From NCBI GenBank assembly GCA_903843125.1, contig CAIMOR010000140.1, forward strand, positions 1-58,950: a stretch of DNA of 58,950 nt, read 5' to 3'. The position numbers were made by a program, and so were the translations under genes. Position 1 is the first letter of the stretch. Every line of letters begins with the position of its first letter. Of the stretch, positions 1 through 7,872 are shown piece by piece. The notes under the pieces were generated by a model, which saw only the letters and a program-made list of their open reading frames with translations, ran no database searches and had not been told where the DNA came from. The DNA comes from an uncultured Rhodospirillales bacterium (lineage in GTDB: Bacteria > Pseudomonadota > Alphaproteobacteria > Acetobacterales > Acetobacteraceae).

Positions 1-709
1 GGTCGATGAGTTGGCGGCGGGTTTCCAGCACGCGGTCGTGCGGCTGGCGGCCGGCGAGTTCGACGAACTGGCGGAGCACCTCGCTCAGCGCGGCGACGAT
101 GGCGCAGAGGATGTGGTTGCCGGTGGCCTCGGCCAGCAGGCGGTTGAACTCGATGGCGGTCCAGGTGCGCTCGGCGAAGCGGCCTTCGGCGGTCAGCGCC
201 CGGGTGGTTGCCAGGTTGGCCTCCAGCGCGGCGAAATGCGCGGTGCCGGCGCGCTGGCAGGCCAGGCGCACCACCGCCGCCATGACGTGGCGCCGGGTCT
301 CGGTCAGCATCGGCAGGGAGGCGCGGCCGAGGTCTATCATGTCGCGGATGGATTGGGTGACCAGTTTCGCGCTGTCGTCGCTGACGAAGGCGCCGCCGTG
401 GCGGCCCTTGCGCAGCACGATCAGGCCGGAGACCTCGAGGTTGCGCAGGCCCTCGCGCACCGCCATGCGGCTGACCGCGAGCATGGCGGCCAGGTCGCGC
501 TCGGTCGGCAGGCGGTCGCCGGGGCGGAGGTCGCCGCTGGCGATCTGCTGGCGGACGCGTTCGCCGATGGTCTCGGAGATGCGCGGCAGGCGGATGGGCG
601 CGAAGGCCGCGGTGGACGGCTTGGGATGCGGCGCCGCCGGACGCAACCTGGCGGCCGGCGCGGGGCGCGCCGCGGGGGCTTGGGGTGCGGACGGCTTCAG
701 GGTTTGCAT
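1..709 (-). CDS. FadR-type GntR transcriptional regulator (3' end cut by window edge)
   Basis: The reverse strand reads from an ATG at 709 with no stop before the window edge, so the C-terminus is missing. After a Pro/Ala-rich lead of about 35 residues comes a GntR winged helix: IGERVRQQIASGDLRPGDRLPTER style sequence, then the recognition helix region LAAMLAVSRMAVREGLRNLE. An FCD-type all-helical ligand domain follows. Family knowledge: FadR-subfamily GntR proteins bind small organic acids or acyl-CoAs and regulate neighbouring catabolic genes. It diverges from a Bug binding protein, and a palindrome at 794-808 lies between them. That palindrome recurs at 9129-9143, so this protein is the best candidate regulator of both sites (inference). 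Confidence 0.88.
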   Translation of the reverse strand, partial: MQTLKPSAPQAPAARPAPAARLRPAAPHPKPSTAAFAPIRLPRISETIGERVRQQIASGDLRPGDRLPTERDLAAMLAVSRMAVREGLRNLEVSGLIVLRKGRHGGAFVSDDSAKLVTQSIRDMIDLGRASLPMLTETRRHVMAAVVRLACQRAGTAHFAALEANLATTRALTAEGRFAERTWTAIEFNRLLAEATGNHILCAIVAALSEVLRQFVELAGRQPHDRVLETRRQLID

Positions 710-790
710 GCGGGCGAGGGCATTCCGGCTGGGGCGGGCCGGACGGCCGCCATGGCGGCAGGATAGGGCAGCCGCACCGTTGAATCCATG

Positions 791-818
791 TTGAATGGTC
801 CGTCCATTGGCTCATACT
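791..818 (+). promoter_or_regulatory. Candidate sigma70 promoter for the Bug gene at 868
   Basis: TTGAAT (791-796), a 16-nt spacer, then CATACT (813-818). The candidate operator at 794-808 overlaps the -35 box and spacer, a position suited to repression. Assigned by eye only. Confidence 0.4.
794..808. promoter_or_regulatory. Candidate GntR operator, copy 1
   Basis: AATGGTC-C-GTCCATT is an interrupted palindrome with 6 of 7 arm positions symmetrical, in the divergent gap between the GntR regulator and a Bug gene. A nearly identical element (AATGGAC-C-GTCCAAT) sits at 9129-9143. Autoregulation by the adjacent GntR protein is inferred from position. Confidence 0.55.
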
Positions 819-867
819 CGCGGCAACAGGCCGGGCCGGGGCAAGGCGCTGGCCGGGGAGGCAGCCG

Positions 868-1839
868 ATGCGTTTGTTTCGTACCGCCTGTGTGGCCATG
901 CTGGCACTGGGCCTCCAACTGGCCGGCGCCGCTGCGCAGGAGTTTCCGCAGCGGCCGATCCGGCTGGTGATTCCCTATCCGGCCGGCGGCACCACGGATG
1001 TCATCGCCCGTGCCCTGCAGGAGCCGCTGCGTGCGTCGCTGGGGCAATCCATCGTCATCGAGAACCGCGGTGGCGGCGCGGGCGCGATTGCGATGCGGGA
1101 GGTGGTGAACGCGGCGCCGGACGGCTATTCGCTGGTGATCAGCAACAACGGGCCGACCACGCTGCTGCCGCTGCTGCGGCCGGATATCGGCTACGGCGCC
1201 GCCGGGGCGCTGGCGCCGGTCTCGCTGCTCTCGACCACGCCGCTGATCTTGACCGTTTCCACCGGGCTGCCGGCGACCGACCTGGCGCAGTTCTTCGGCT
1301 ACCTGAAGGCGCATCCGGACAAGCTTTCCTATGGCACCGCCGGCGTTGGGTCCTACGGGCACGTGGCGACGCTGCTGATGACGCAGATGGCCGGGGTGCA
1401 GGCGGTGCACGTGCCGTACCGCGGCCAGGCGCCGATGACGCTGGCACTGATCGCGGGCGAGGTGCAGTTCGTGCTGACCACGCATTCCCAGGCGATGGCG
1501 GAGCAGGTGGAGGCGGGCCGGCTGCGCCGACTGGGGGTCAGCACCGCGGAGCCCTCGCCACTGGTGCCGGGGGCGCCGCCGATCGAGACCGCGCTGCCGG
1601 GCTTCGTCGCCGAGGTATGGTTCGGGCTGCTGGCGCCGAGCGCGACGCCGCCTGCCGTGGTGGCGCGGCTGAACGGCGCGGTGCAGCAGGCGCTGGCGCT
1701 GCCGGCCGTGCGGCAGCAGTTGCGCGGCGCCGGCATGGTGGCACAGGGCGGCACGCCGGAGGCCTTCGGCCAGCGGCTGCAGCGGGATGCCGAGTTGTGG
1801 CAGGGCATTGTCCGCAGCGCCGACATTCGGCCCGACTAG
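868..1839 (+). CDS. Bug/TctC-family periplasmic solute-binding protein
   Basis: 323 residues, with a Sec signal peptide ending near AGAAAQ and mature protein starting at about residue 25. The family hallmark IRLVIPYPAGGTTDVIAR follows, then VIENRGGGAGAIAMREV and HVPYRGQAPMTLALIAGEV, which form the carboxylate-binding loops of Bug proteins. A GGGGAGG Shine-Dalgarno stands a few bases before the ATG. Bug proteins bind carboxylic or aromatic acids in the periplasm for TctAB-type carriers, or act as sensors. No tctA or tctB gene is in this window, so it is a solitary receptor. It diverges from the GntR gene. The ligand cannot be told from sequence. Confidence 0.92.
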   Translation: MRLFRTACVAMLALGLQLAGAAAQEFPQRPIRLVIPYPAGGTTDVIARALQEPLRASLGQSIVIENRGGGAGAIAMREVVNAAPDGYSLVISNNGPTTLLPLLRPDIGYGAAGALAPVSLLSTTPLILTVSTGLPATDLAQFFGYLKAHPDKLSYGTAGVGSYGHVATLLMTQMAGVQAVHVPYRGQAPMTLALIAGEVQFVLTTHSQAMAEQVEAGRLRRLGVSTAEPSPLVPGAPPIETALPGFVAEVWFGLLAPSATPPAVVARLNGAVQQALALPAVRQQLRGAGMVAQGGTPEAFGQRLQRDAELWQGIVRSADIRPD

Positions 1840-1857
1840 CGGCGCTTCGGCGCGGAC

Positions 1858-1903
1858 GCCTGCGATTACCCGATCCGCACGCCTGCGATTACTCGATCCG
1901 CAC
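1858..1903. repeat. 23-bp tandem duplication across a stop codon
   Basis: Two head-to-tail 23-bp copies (1858-1880 and 1881-1903) differ at one base, and a 7-base partial third copy follows (1904-1910). Copy 2 encodes the last six residues (AGVRIE) and stop of the leftward Bug gene. Copy 1 would encode the same tail with G in place of E and lies beyond the stop. It looks like a recent slippage duplication. Confidence 0.85.
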
Positions 1904-2851
1904 GCCTGCGGCGTGGACAATCGGCGCCCAGCGGCGGATCTCGGCGGCGATCAGCGCGGTGAAGGCCTCCGGCGTGTCGCGGACCGGCTCGGCCGAGACG
2001 TCGAGGATGCCGCGGCGGACCTCGTCCAGGGCCATGACCTCCTGCACCGCTGCGACCAGACGGGCGCGGGCCGGCGCGGGCGTGGCGGTGGGCACCAGCA
2101 AGCCGAACCAGGCCTGGAAGTCCAGTTCGGCCAGGCCGAGTTCGCGGAAGGTGGGCAATTGCGGCGCCACCGGGGAGCGGTCGTGGCTGGTGATGGCCAG
2201 CGCACGGATGCGGCCGCCATCCAGGTGCGGCTTGGCTTCGATGCCCGTGGCGAAGAAGGCCTGCGCGTTGCCGGCGATGAGGTCCGTCAGCGCCGGCGCG
2301 CCGCCGCGATAGGGCACGTGCGCCATGCCGAGCCCGGCGGCGCGGTTCAGCATCTCGCCAGCCAAATGGGAGACCGAGCCGTTGCCGACCGAGGCGAAGT
2401 TGACGCGGCCGCGGTTGCGCTTCGCCCAGTCAAGGAAATCCGCGAGGCTGCCGAGTTCGAGCGCCGCCGGCACGACGAGGATAAGCGGGAAGTCCGCGAC
2501 GCGGGCGATACCGGTAAAGTCGCGCTCGGGGTCGTAGGGCAGCCGGGCGTAGAGCGCCGGGTTCAGCGCGATGGGGCCGAGGTTGCCGAACAGCAGCGTG
2601 TAGCCGTCGGCCGGCGCGCGGGCGGCGACCTCGCAGCCCACCACGCCGCCCGCCCCGGAGCGGTTCTCGACGATGACGGCCTGGCCGAGCGGCCTGGACA
2701 TCCGGTCCGCCAGGATGCGCGCCAGCAGGTCCGTGGTGCCGCCGGCGGGATAGGGCACGATGATGCGGAGAGGTCGGTCGGGAAACGCCTGCGCACGGGC
2801 CAGGGCAGGTGCGGCCAGCGCGCCGAGCAGCAGGGCGCGCCGGGAGGCCAT
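1889..2851 (-). CDS. Bug/TctC-family periplasmic solute-binding protein
   Basis: 320 residues from the ATG at 2851, chosen because it starts directly with a twin-arginine-like signal (MASRRALLLGALAAPALARA) and then AFPDRPLRIIVPYPAGGTTD. An in-frame ATG at 2923 would add 24 residues and shorten the gap to the upstream Rieske gene from 92 to 20 nt, so the longer form is possible. Bug motifs: VIVENRSGAGGVVGCEV, ADGYTLLFGNLGP and HVPYRGGAPALTDLIAG. It is co-directional with and downstream of the Rieske oxygenase, so it may recognise that enzyme's substrate (inference). The C-terminal coding end is duplicated in tandem just past the stop. Confidence 0.92.
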   Translation of the reverse strand: MASRRALLLGALAAPALARAQAFPDRPLRIIVPYPAGGTTDLLARILADRMSRPLGQAVIVENRSGAGGVVGCEVAARAPADGYTLLFGNLGPIALNPALYARLPYDPERDFTGIARVADFPLILVVPAALELGSLADFLDWAKRNRGRVNFASVGNGSVSHLAGEMLNRAAGLGMAHVPYRGGAPALTDLIAGNAQAFFATGIEAKPHLDGGRIRALAITSHDRSPVAPQLPTFRELGLAELDFQAWFGLLVPTATPAPARARLVAAVQEVMALDEVRRGILDVSAEPVRDTPEAFTALIAAEIRRWAPIVHAAGVRIE

Positions 2852-2943
2852 GGCGGCGGCAATGCGCGCCCCGCGGATGCCCGGCGATTCCGGCGCCTCG
2901 GGCATTGCCATGGTGCGGTGCATAAGGTGTCGCCCCGGCTGGA

Positions 2944-4263
2944 TCACGGTGCGTAGCCGAGGTCGGTGCCGGGTTCGGCGCGCATGAAGCTGGCGCCGGC
3001 TTCGTCCCACGGCGTGCCGACCGGCAGCGTGAGTGACACCGCGCGGACCAGGAAGGTCTCCGGCTGCGCCGCGCCGGCGGGACGTTCCGCACGGTCGCGC
3101 AGCGCGGCCAGGTTTTCGAGCAGGTAGCGCCGGGTCATGGCGATGCCGGTGTCGCTGACGCAGAGATGTTCCTTGGTGCGGTCGTAGATGGCGGCGACGC
3201 CGGACTGGCAGGCGGCGTCCTGCACCCAAAGGCCGGGCAGGCCGGAAAACCAGGTGGTGCGTTGCAGGTCGTAGTCGATCTGGTAGGCGGTTTGCGGGGT
3301 GAACTTGGTCCAGAAGTCGGCGTAGGGCGTGGCGGGCGGCTTGGGCGCGTAGCTGTGCAGGCTGGCGTGGCCGGTCTCGCGGCCGTTGTGGCCCTGCTGC
3401 ATCAGCTCCCGCGTGCGCGGGTAGAAGGGCTGCGCCGGCGTGTAGGAGAACATCAGGCAGAGCGTGGTCTCGTCGTCGATCGGCACCCAGGCGTGGCCGC
3501 TGAGTTCGGGGAATTTCGACTGCGGCGGCACCAGCGTCCAGAAGGGCAGCATGAACTGGTTGACGCGCCAGTAGGCGGTGTCCTCGTTCAGCTTGCGACG
3601 GGACGCGATGCTGACGCCGAAGGGCTGCCGGCGGCATTCGAAGACCGGGCGCAGGTCGGTTGCCTGGGTCCAGGCGTTGACCGCGCCCTTGCTGTCGACG
3701 CGACCATGCAGGATGGCGGCGTGGGCGCTGTCGATCTCGCCTTCCAGCGCCTGCAGCCAGTTGCATTCCTGCACCCGCCAGGAGAGATGGACGTTCTCCT
3801 GCGGCACCAGGTTCCATTCGATTTCCGGCAGCGGCGGCGGGTCGGCCTGGTCGGGGCCCATGTAGGTCCAGAGCACGCCGTTGCGTTCGCGGCAGGGATA
3901 GGATTTCAGCCGCACCTTTTCCTTGAGGCGGCTGCGCTCGGGCTCGGCGGGCATGTCCATGACCTTGCCGTCGGCGGCGAATTTCCAGCCGTGATAGACG
4001 CAGCGCAGGCCGCATTCCTCGTTGCGGGCATACAGCAGCGGCGCGCCGCGATGCGGGCAGGCGTGGTCGACCAGGCTGGGGCGGCCTTCGCTGTCGCGCC
4101 AGGCGACCAGGTCCTCGCCGAGCAGGCGGATCCGCTTGGGTGGTGCATCGGCCACCAGCTGGTCGGCAGGATAGAACGGGATCCAGTACAGCCGCATCAG
4201 CGCGCCCATCGGCGCGCCGGGGCCGACACGGACCAGGGCTTCGTTGTCTGCGTGTGAGAGCAT
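2944..4263 (-). CDS. Rieske non-heme iron aromatic-ring oxygenase, large subunit
   Basis: 439 residues from the ATG at 4263, preceded by GGAGGAG. The Rieske [2Fe-2S] ligands are visible as CPH (Cys69, His71) and CVYH (Cys88, His91). The catalytic mononuclear-iron site is EGEIDSAHAAILHG with Asp178, His181 and His186. Length and layout match the phthalate 4,5-dioxygenase / vanillate-demethylase-like group, which hydroxylate or O-demethylate aromatic acids using electrons from a separate reductase. No reductase gene is nearby, so electrons must come from elsewhere. It is followed by a Bug receptor and divergent from a MarR regulator. The substrate is unknown. Confidence 0.93.
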   Translation of the reverse strand: MLSHADNEALVRVGPGAPMGALMRLYWIPFYPADQLVADAPPKRIRLLGEDLVAWRDSEGRPSLVDHACPHRGAPLLYARNEECGLRCVYHGWKFAADGKVMDMPAEPERSRLKEKVRLKSYPCRERNGVLWTYMGPDQADPPPLPEIEWNLVPQENVHLSWRVQECNWLQALEGEIDSAHAAILHGRVDSKGAVNAWTQATDLRPVFECRRQPFGVSIASRRKLNEDTAYWRVNQFMLPFWTLVPPQSKFPELSGHAWVPIDDETTLCLMFSYTPAQPFYPRTRELMQQGHNGRETGHASLHSYAPKPPATPYADFWTKFTPQTAYQIDYDLQRTTWFSGLPGLWVQDAACQSGVAAIYDRTKEHLCVSDTGIAMTRRYLLENLAALRDRAERPAGAAQPETFLVRAVSLTLPVGTPWDEAGASFMRAEPGTDLGYAP

Positions 4264-4312
4264 CGGACGCCTCCTCCGCGCTGGATCGCGGTTGGCCGGT
4301 TGTGCCGGGCCA

Positions 4313-4325
4313 TGTATTGAGTACA
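4313..4325. promoter_or_regulatory. Candidate MarR operator
   Basis: TGTATT-G-AGTACA is a near-perfect 13-bp palindrome (5 of 6 arm positions) in the 133-bp gap between the divergent Rieske and MarR genes. Unusually AT-rich for this locus. MarR proteins bind palindromes of this kind next to their own gene. Assignment is by position only. Confidence 0.45.
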
Positions 4326-4396
4326 CGCAGCATATTCACCGCCGGCGCGCAGTGCAAGCCTCGCGTGGCGAAGGGCGTTGCGCTAAGCTGTCGGGC

Positions 4397-4891
4397 ATGA
4401 CGATGGCGACGACGATCAAGGCGGCGCGACCGGCGCGGCGTTCACCGGAAGCGCTGGCGGCGCGGCTGCGGCTGGCCGATGGCGCCGGCTTCCTGGTGCG
4501 CGTGCTGGGAACGCGGGCCACCGCAGCCTATGAGGCCAGCACAGGCCAGACCGAGATCACGCCACGGCAGTTCGGCGCCCTGCTGACGCTGCACCAGCAG
4601 GGGCCGCTGACGTTGACGCTGCTGGCCCGCGCCATCTGCGTCGACCGCAGCACGCTGGGCGAGATGGTGCGGCGGATGACGGCGCATGGCCTGGTGCGCC
4701 GGCGTGACAACGGCGCTGACCGGCGCTCCGCCGTCATCAGCCTGACGGCGAAGGGCGAAGCCGCCGTGCTGCAGCTGGTGGAGGGCGCGGCCGCGGTTCA
4801 GGCGGCGATGCTGGCCCCGCTGGCGCCGGAACAGCGCCGGGAGTTCCTGCGGTGCCTGAAGCTGGTGGCCTTTGCCGAGCAGACGGCCTAA
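4397..4891 (+). CDS. MarR-family transcriptional regulator
   Basis: 164 residues from the ATG at 4397. The reading frame is open further upstream, but the extra sequence is the divergent promoter region. Winged helix: ITPRQFGALLTLHQQGPLTL, then LARAICVDRSTLGEMVRRMTAHGLVRRR (recognition helix), then the wing DNGADRRSAVISLTAKG with the conserved D-x-R-S pattern. MarR proteins are dimeric repressors, usually released by aromatic acids or their CoA esters. Divergence from the Rieske gene makes the Rieske-Bug operon the likely target. It converges on the ligase gene with a gap of only 7 bp. Confidence 0.9.
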   Translation: MTMATTIKAARPARRSPEALAARLRLADGAGFLVRVLGTRATAAYEASTGQTEITPRQFGALLTLHQQGPLTLTLLARAICVDRSTLGEMVRRMTAHGLVRRRDNGADRRSAVISLTAKGEAAVLQLVEGAAAVQAAMLAPLAPEQRREFLRCLKLVAFAEQTA

Positions 4892-4898
4892 GCCAGTT

Positions 4899-6506
4899 TC
4901 AGCGCCTGACTTCGATGCCGGCGGCGACGCGGTCCCAGAACGGGCTGCGGTCCTCGGCGGCGGCGGTCTTCAGGCGATGCTTCTCCACCTTCTGGCTTGG
5001 CGTGCGCGGGAACTCGGCGACGAAGCGGATGAAGCGCGGCACCATGAAGTAGGTCATGTTGGCGACGCAGTGCGCCAGCAATTCGGCTTCGGCCAGCGTG
5101 CTGCCCGGCTTCAGGATGACGGCGACGGCGACCTCGTCCTCGCTGGTCTCGGCGGGTATGGCGAAGGCGGCGGCCTCGGCCACGGCGGGATGACGGGCGA
5201 CGATCTGCTCGACCTCATAGGCAGAAATGTTCTCGCCGCGCCGGCGGATGCTGTCCTTCTTGCGGTCGACGAACCAGAGATAGCCATCGGTGTCGAGGAT
5301 GCCGCGGTCCCCGGTGTGGAACCACAGGTTGCGCGTGGCTTCCAGCGTGGCTGCGGGCATCTTCCAGTAGCCGCCGGCGGCGCCCCAGGCGCGGTTGCTG
5401 CGCAGCAGGATCTCGCCGGGCTGGCCGGCCGGCAACGGCGCGTCGTCGTCGTCGACGATGCGGATCTCGATGCCGTCGCGGGCGCGGCCGGCGCTGCCGC
5501 GCTTTTCCGCCGGCGCGTCGGTGGTGAACCCGGTGGCCATGGCGTAGTCGGACAGGCCGTAGTTCGAGACCAGCTTCAGGCCGAAGCGCTGTTCGAAGGC
5601 TTCGGCGAATTTCGGCAGCGGCGTGGCGCTGACCATGCGCAGCCGGTTGTCGCGGTCGCCGCCGGCCTCGGGCGCGGCCCAGAGGAAGGCCGCCATGGAG
5701 CCCAGCAGGTTGGTGATGGTGGCGCCGCTCGCACGCACCTCCGGCCAAAATTGGCTGACCGAGAAGCGGGACGACAGCGCAACCGAGCCACCGACCAGCA
5801 GCGCGCAGAGCGACTGCGTCTGCAGCGCGTTCATGTGGAACAGCGGCAGGCAGACGTAGAACACGTCATCCGCGCGGTGACCGTGGGTTTCCGCGTTGGA
5901 CAGGCCGAAGATCAGCGAGGAGGCCTGGCTGTGCATGCAGCCCTTGGAGGGGCCGGTGGTGCCGGAGGTATAGGCCAGCATCGCCAGGTCGGAGGGCTTC
6001 ACCGCCGTGTCGGGTGGCGCGTCGCTCGCCTGCATCAGCGCGGCGCAGGGGATGCCAGGCAGGGCGCAGGCGGCGCCGGCCGAGGGCAGCAGCACTGTGC
6101 GCCGCAGGTGCGGCAGCGGGCCGAGCGCGGCGATGCGGTCGGCCAGATCCTCGCTGACCAGCAGCGCGGTGGCGTCGGATTGGTCGAGGTAGTAGCGCAG
6201 CACCTCGCCGCGGCAGGCGGTGTTCACCGGCACCGCGACGGCGCCTATCTTGCCCAGGGCGCAGAAGGCGAACAGGTGCTCGGGCGAGTTCTCGGCAAAG
6301 AGCGCGACATGGGTGCCGTGGCTGACGCCTTCCGCCAGCAGGCCGTTCGCCAGGCGGTTGATCGCGGCGTCGGCCTCGCGGTAGCTCCAGCGCCGGCCGT
6401 CCGGCAGCCAGTGCAGGTAGGGCTTCTCGGCATGGGCGGCCACCTGGCGGCGCCAGGCCGCGGCCATGGTCAGCTCGTGCAGTGGCCAGGTGGCTTCCCG
6501 CGTCAT
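4899..6506 (-). CDS. AMP-forming acyl-CoA ligase (crotonobetaine/carnitine-CoA ligase-like)
   Basis: 535 residues from the ATG at 6506, overlapping the stop of the upstream Bug gene by 4 nt. ANL-superfamily motifs are intact: phosphate loop YTSGTTGPSKG (residues 179-189), adenine-site NYGLSDYAMATGF in place of the common YGxTE, hinge motif DRKKDSIRRRGENISAYEVEQ, and the C-terminal catalytic lysine region SQKVEKHRLK. The enzyme activates a carboxylic acid with ATP and CoA through an acyl-adenylate. It is last in a leftward operon with a thiolase-like protein, a DUF35 protein and a Bug receptor, so it probably feeds CoA thioesters to that pathway. Substrate unknown. Confidence 0.92.
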   Translation of the reverse strand: MTREATWPLHELTMAAAWRRQVAAHAEKPYLHWLPDGRRWSYREADAAINRLANGLLAEGVSHGTHVALFAENSPEHLFAFCALGKIGAVAVPVNTACRGEVLRYYLDQSDATALLVSEDLADRIAALGPLPHLRRTVLLPSAGAACALPGIPCAALMQASDAPPDTAVKPSDLAMLAYTSGTTGPSKGCMHSQASSLIFGLSNAETHGHRADDVFYVCLPLFHMNALQTQSLCALLVGGSVALSSRFSVSQFWPEVRASGATITNLLGSMAAFLWAAPEAGGDRDNRLRMVSATPLPKFAEAFEQRFGLKLVSNYGLSDYAMATGFTTDAPAEKRGSAGRARDGIEIRIVDDDDAPLPAGQPGEILLRSNRAWGAAGGYWKMPAATLEATRNLWFHTGDRGILDTDGYLWFVDRKKDSIRRRGENISAYEVEQIVARHPAVAEAAAFAIPAETSEDEVAVAVILKPGSTLAEAELLAHCVANMTYFMVPRFIRFVAEFPRTPSQKVEKHRLKTAAAEDRSPFWDRVAAGIEVRR

Positions 6507-7465
6507 TCCACCACCAGCCCGGCGTCGCGGATCACCGCCTGCCATTGCGGCACTTCGGCGCGGATGCGCTGTGCCAGCGCCTCGCTGCCGCCGCCGCCGG
6601 CTTCGACACCCGAGGCACGGAATCGGCTGCGCACCGCGGGTTCGGCCAGCACCTTGTCGATCTCGGTATTGAGGCGCGCGACGATGGCGGGCGGCAGGCC
6701 CGCGGGGCCAAGTACGCCATGCCAAGCCTGCGCCTGGAAACCCGGCGCCACGCTGGCCATGGTGGGCGTCTCCGGCAGCAGCGGCCAGGCTTCCGGCGAA
6801 CTGACGCCGAGCAGCCGCAGCCGCCCGCCAACCACCTGTTCCGCGGCGGTGGTGGTGAAGGAGGTGACGGCGAAGTGCACCTGGCCGGAGACCACGGCGG
6901 TCAGTGTCGGCGCGGCGCCCTGGTAGGGCACGTGGACCACGTTGATGCCGGCCTCGCGGTTGAACAGCAGGCCGCCGAGGTGGCCGAGCGAGCCGACGCC
7001 GCCGGAGGCGAAGTTCAGCTGGCCCGGACGCGCCTTGGCGTAGGCGACCAGTCCGGCCAGGTCCTGCACCGGCAGCTGTTCCGTGGAGGACAGCAGCACC
7101 AGCGGTTGCAGCGCCACCAGCGCCAGCGGCGTGAAGCTGTGGACGGCATCGTAGCCTGCGTCTCGCCGCAATGCCGGGATGATGCTGGTGGGGCCGTTGT
7201 TGGTGATGACCAGGGTATGGCCGTCCGGCGCCGCCTGGGCGACCTCGCGCATGGCGATGGCGCCCGCGGCGCCGGCCCGGTTCTCGATGACGACGGGCTG
7301 GCCGAGCGTGATGCGGAGCGGCTCCGCGATCATCCGCGCCATCACGTCGGTCAGGCCGCCGGGTGGGTAGGGGATCAGCAGCCGGATCGGGCGAGAGGGC
7401 CAGGATTGCGCGCGGGCGGAAGCCACCAGCGCTGGCGCGGCCAGCAGCAGCGTGCGGCGGTTCAT
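6503..7465 (-). CDS. Bug/TctC-family periplasmic solute-binding protein
   Basis: 320 residues starting MNRRTLLLAAPALVASARAQ, a twin-arginine-like signal peptide, followed by the Bug signature IRLLIPYPPGGLTDVMARM. Other family loops: VVIENRAGAAGAIAMREV, GHTLVITNNGPTS, HVPYQGAAPTLTAVVSGQV. The start overlaps the DUF35 stop, and the stop overlaps the ligase start (ATGA both times), so it is translationally coupled within the thiolase-DUF35-Bug-ligase operon. Its sequence resembles the Bug protein at 868 in several loops (IAMREV; NNGPT), and both genes lie near copies of the same palindrome, so the two may bind related ligands (inference). Confidence 0.92.
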   Translation of the reverse strand: MNRRTLLLAAPALVASARAQSWPSRPIRLLIPYPPGGLTDVMARMIAEPLRITLGQPVVIENRAGAAGAIAMREVAQAAPDGHTLVITNNGPTSIIPALRRDAGYDAVHSFTPLALVALQPLVLLSSTEQLPVQDLAGLVAYAKARPGQLNFASGGVGSLGHLGGLLFNREAGINVVHVPYQGAAPTLTAVVSGQVHFAVTSFTTTAAEQVVGGRLRLLGVSSPEAWPLLPETPTMASVAPGFQAQAWHGVLGPAGLPPAIVARLNTEIDKVLAEPAVRSRFRASGVEAGGGGSEALAQRIRAEVPQWQAVIRDAGLVVE

Positions 7466-7872
7466 CCGACGCTCCTGGCGGCGAACAGCGGACCATCGGG
7501 GTGCCGCAGCACCACCAGGCGCACCGGGCTGTCGAGCGGCAGGTTCTCGAGCAGCGCACAGGCCAGGCGGATGCCTTCGTCCAGGTCGACGATGCCGACG
7601 CGGTAGGGCGCCACCGCGCGGAAGGCGAGCGGCGCCGCGTGGATGGCCGTGGCGGCGTAGAGCCGACCATTGCCGGAGAGCGGCGCCCAGGCAACCTCGC
7701 GGTGCCAGCAATGTGGGCAGAGCTGCTTGGGCGGGAAGCTGAACCGCTGGCAGGCCGTGCAGCGGGTGGTCTCCAGCCGGCCTTCAGCCAGGCTGCTCCA
7801 GAAGCGGCGGGTGAAGGCCGAGACGCGCGGCGGGTAGGCGCGCGGAGTGGCGATGTCGATGATCTCAAGCAT
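7462..7872 (-). CDS. DUF35-type zinc-ribbon/OB-fold acyl-CoA-associated protein
   Basis: 136 residues. An N-terminal helix region RRFWSSLAEGRLETTRC leads into a rubredoxin-like zinc ribbon with Cys38, Cys41, Cys52 and Cys55 (CTACQ...CPHC), then an OB-fold (SGNGRLYAATAIHAAP; VGIVDLDEGIRLACALL). DUF35 proteins partner with thiolase-fold enzymes. In steroid side-chain degradation the ChsH2 DUF35 domain binds the aldolase Ltp2. The gene overlaps the thiolase-like gene by one base (TGATG), which supports a stable complex of the two products (inference). Confidence 0.9.
   Translation of the reverse strand: MLEIIDIATPRAYPPRVSAFTRRFWSSLAEGRLETTRCTACQRFSFPPKQLCPHCWHREVAWAPLSGNGRLYAATAIHAAPLAFRAVAPYRVGIVDLDEGIRLACALLENLPLDSPVRLVVLRHPDGPLFAARSVG

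Noticed and set aside
697-1920. Leftward 407-codon open frame opposite the first Bug gene
   Set aside because: No family features, while the plus strand has a complete signal peptide and Bug motifs with a good ribosome-binding site.
4872-6926. Long rightward open frame opposite the ligase and Bug genes
   Set aside because: The composition is Gly/Arg/Gln-rich with no domain motif, and the opposite strand encodes proteins with intact catalytic motifs. It is a high-GC antisense shadow, like many other long frames in this window.
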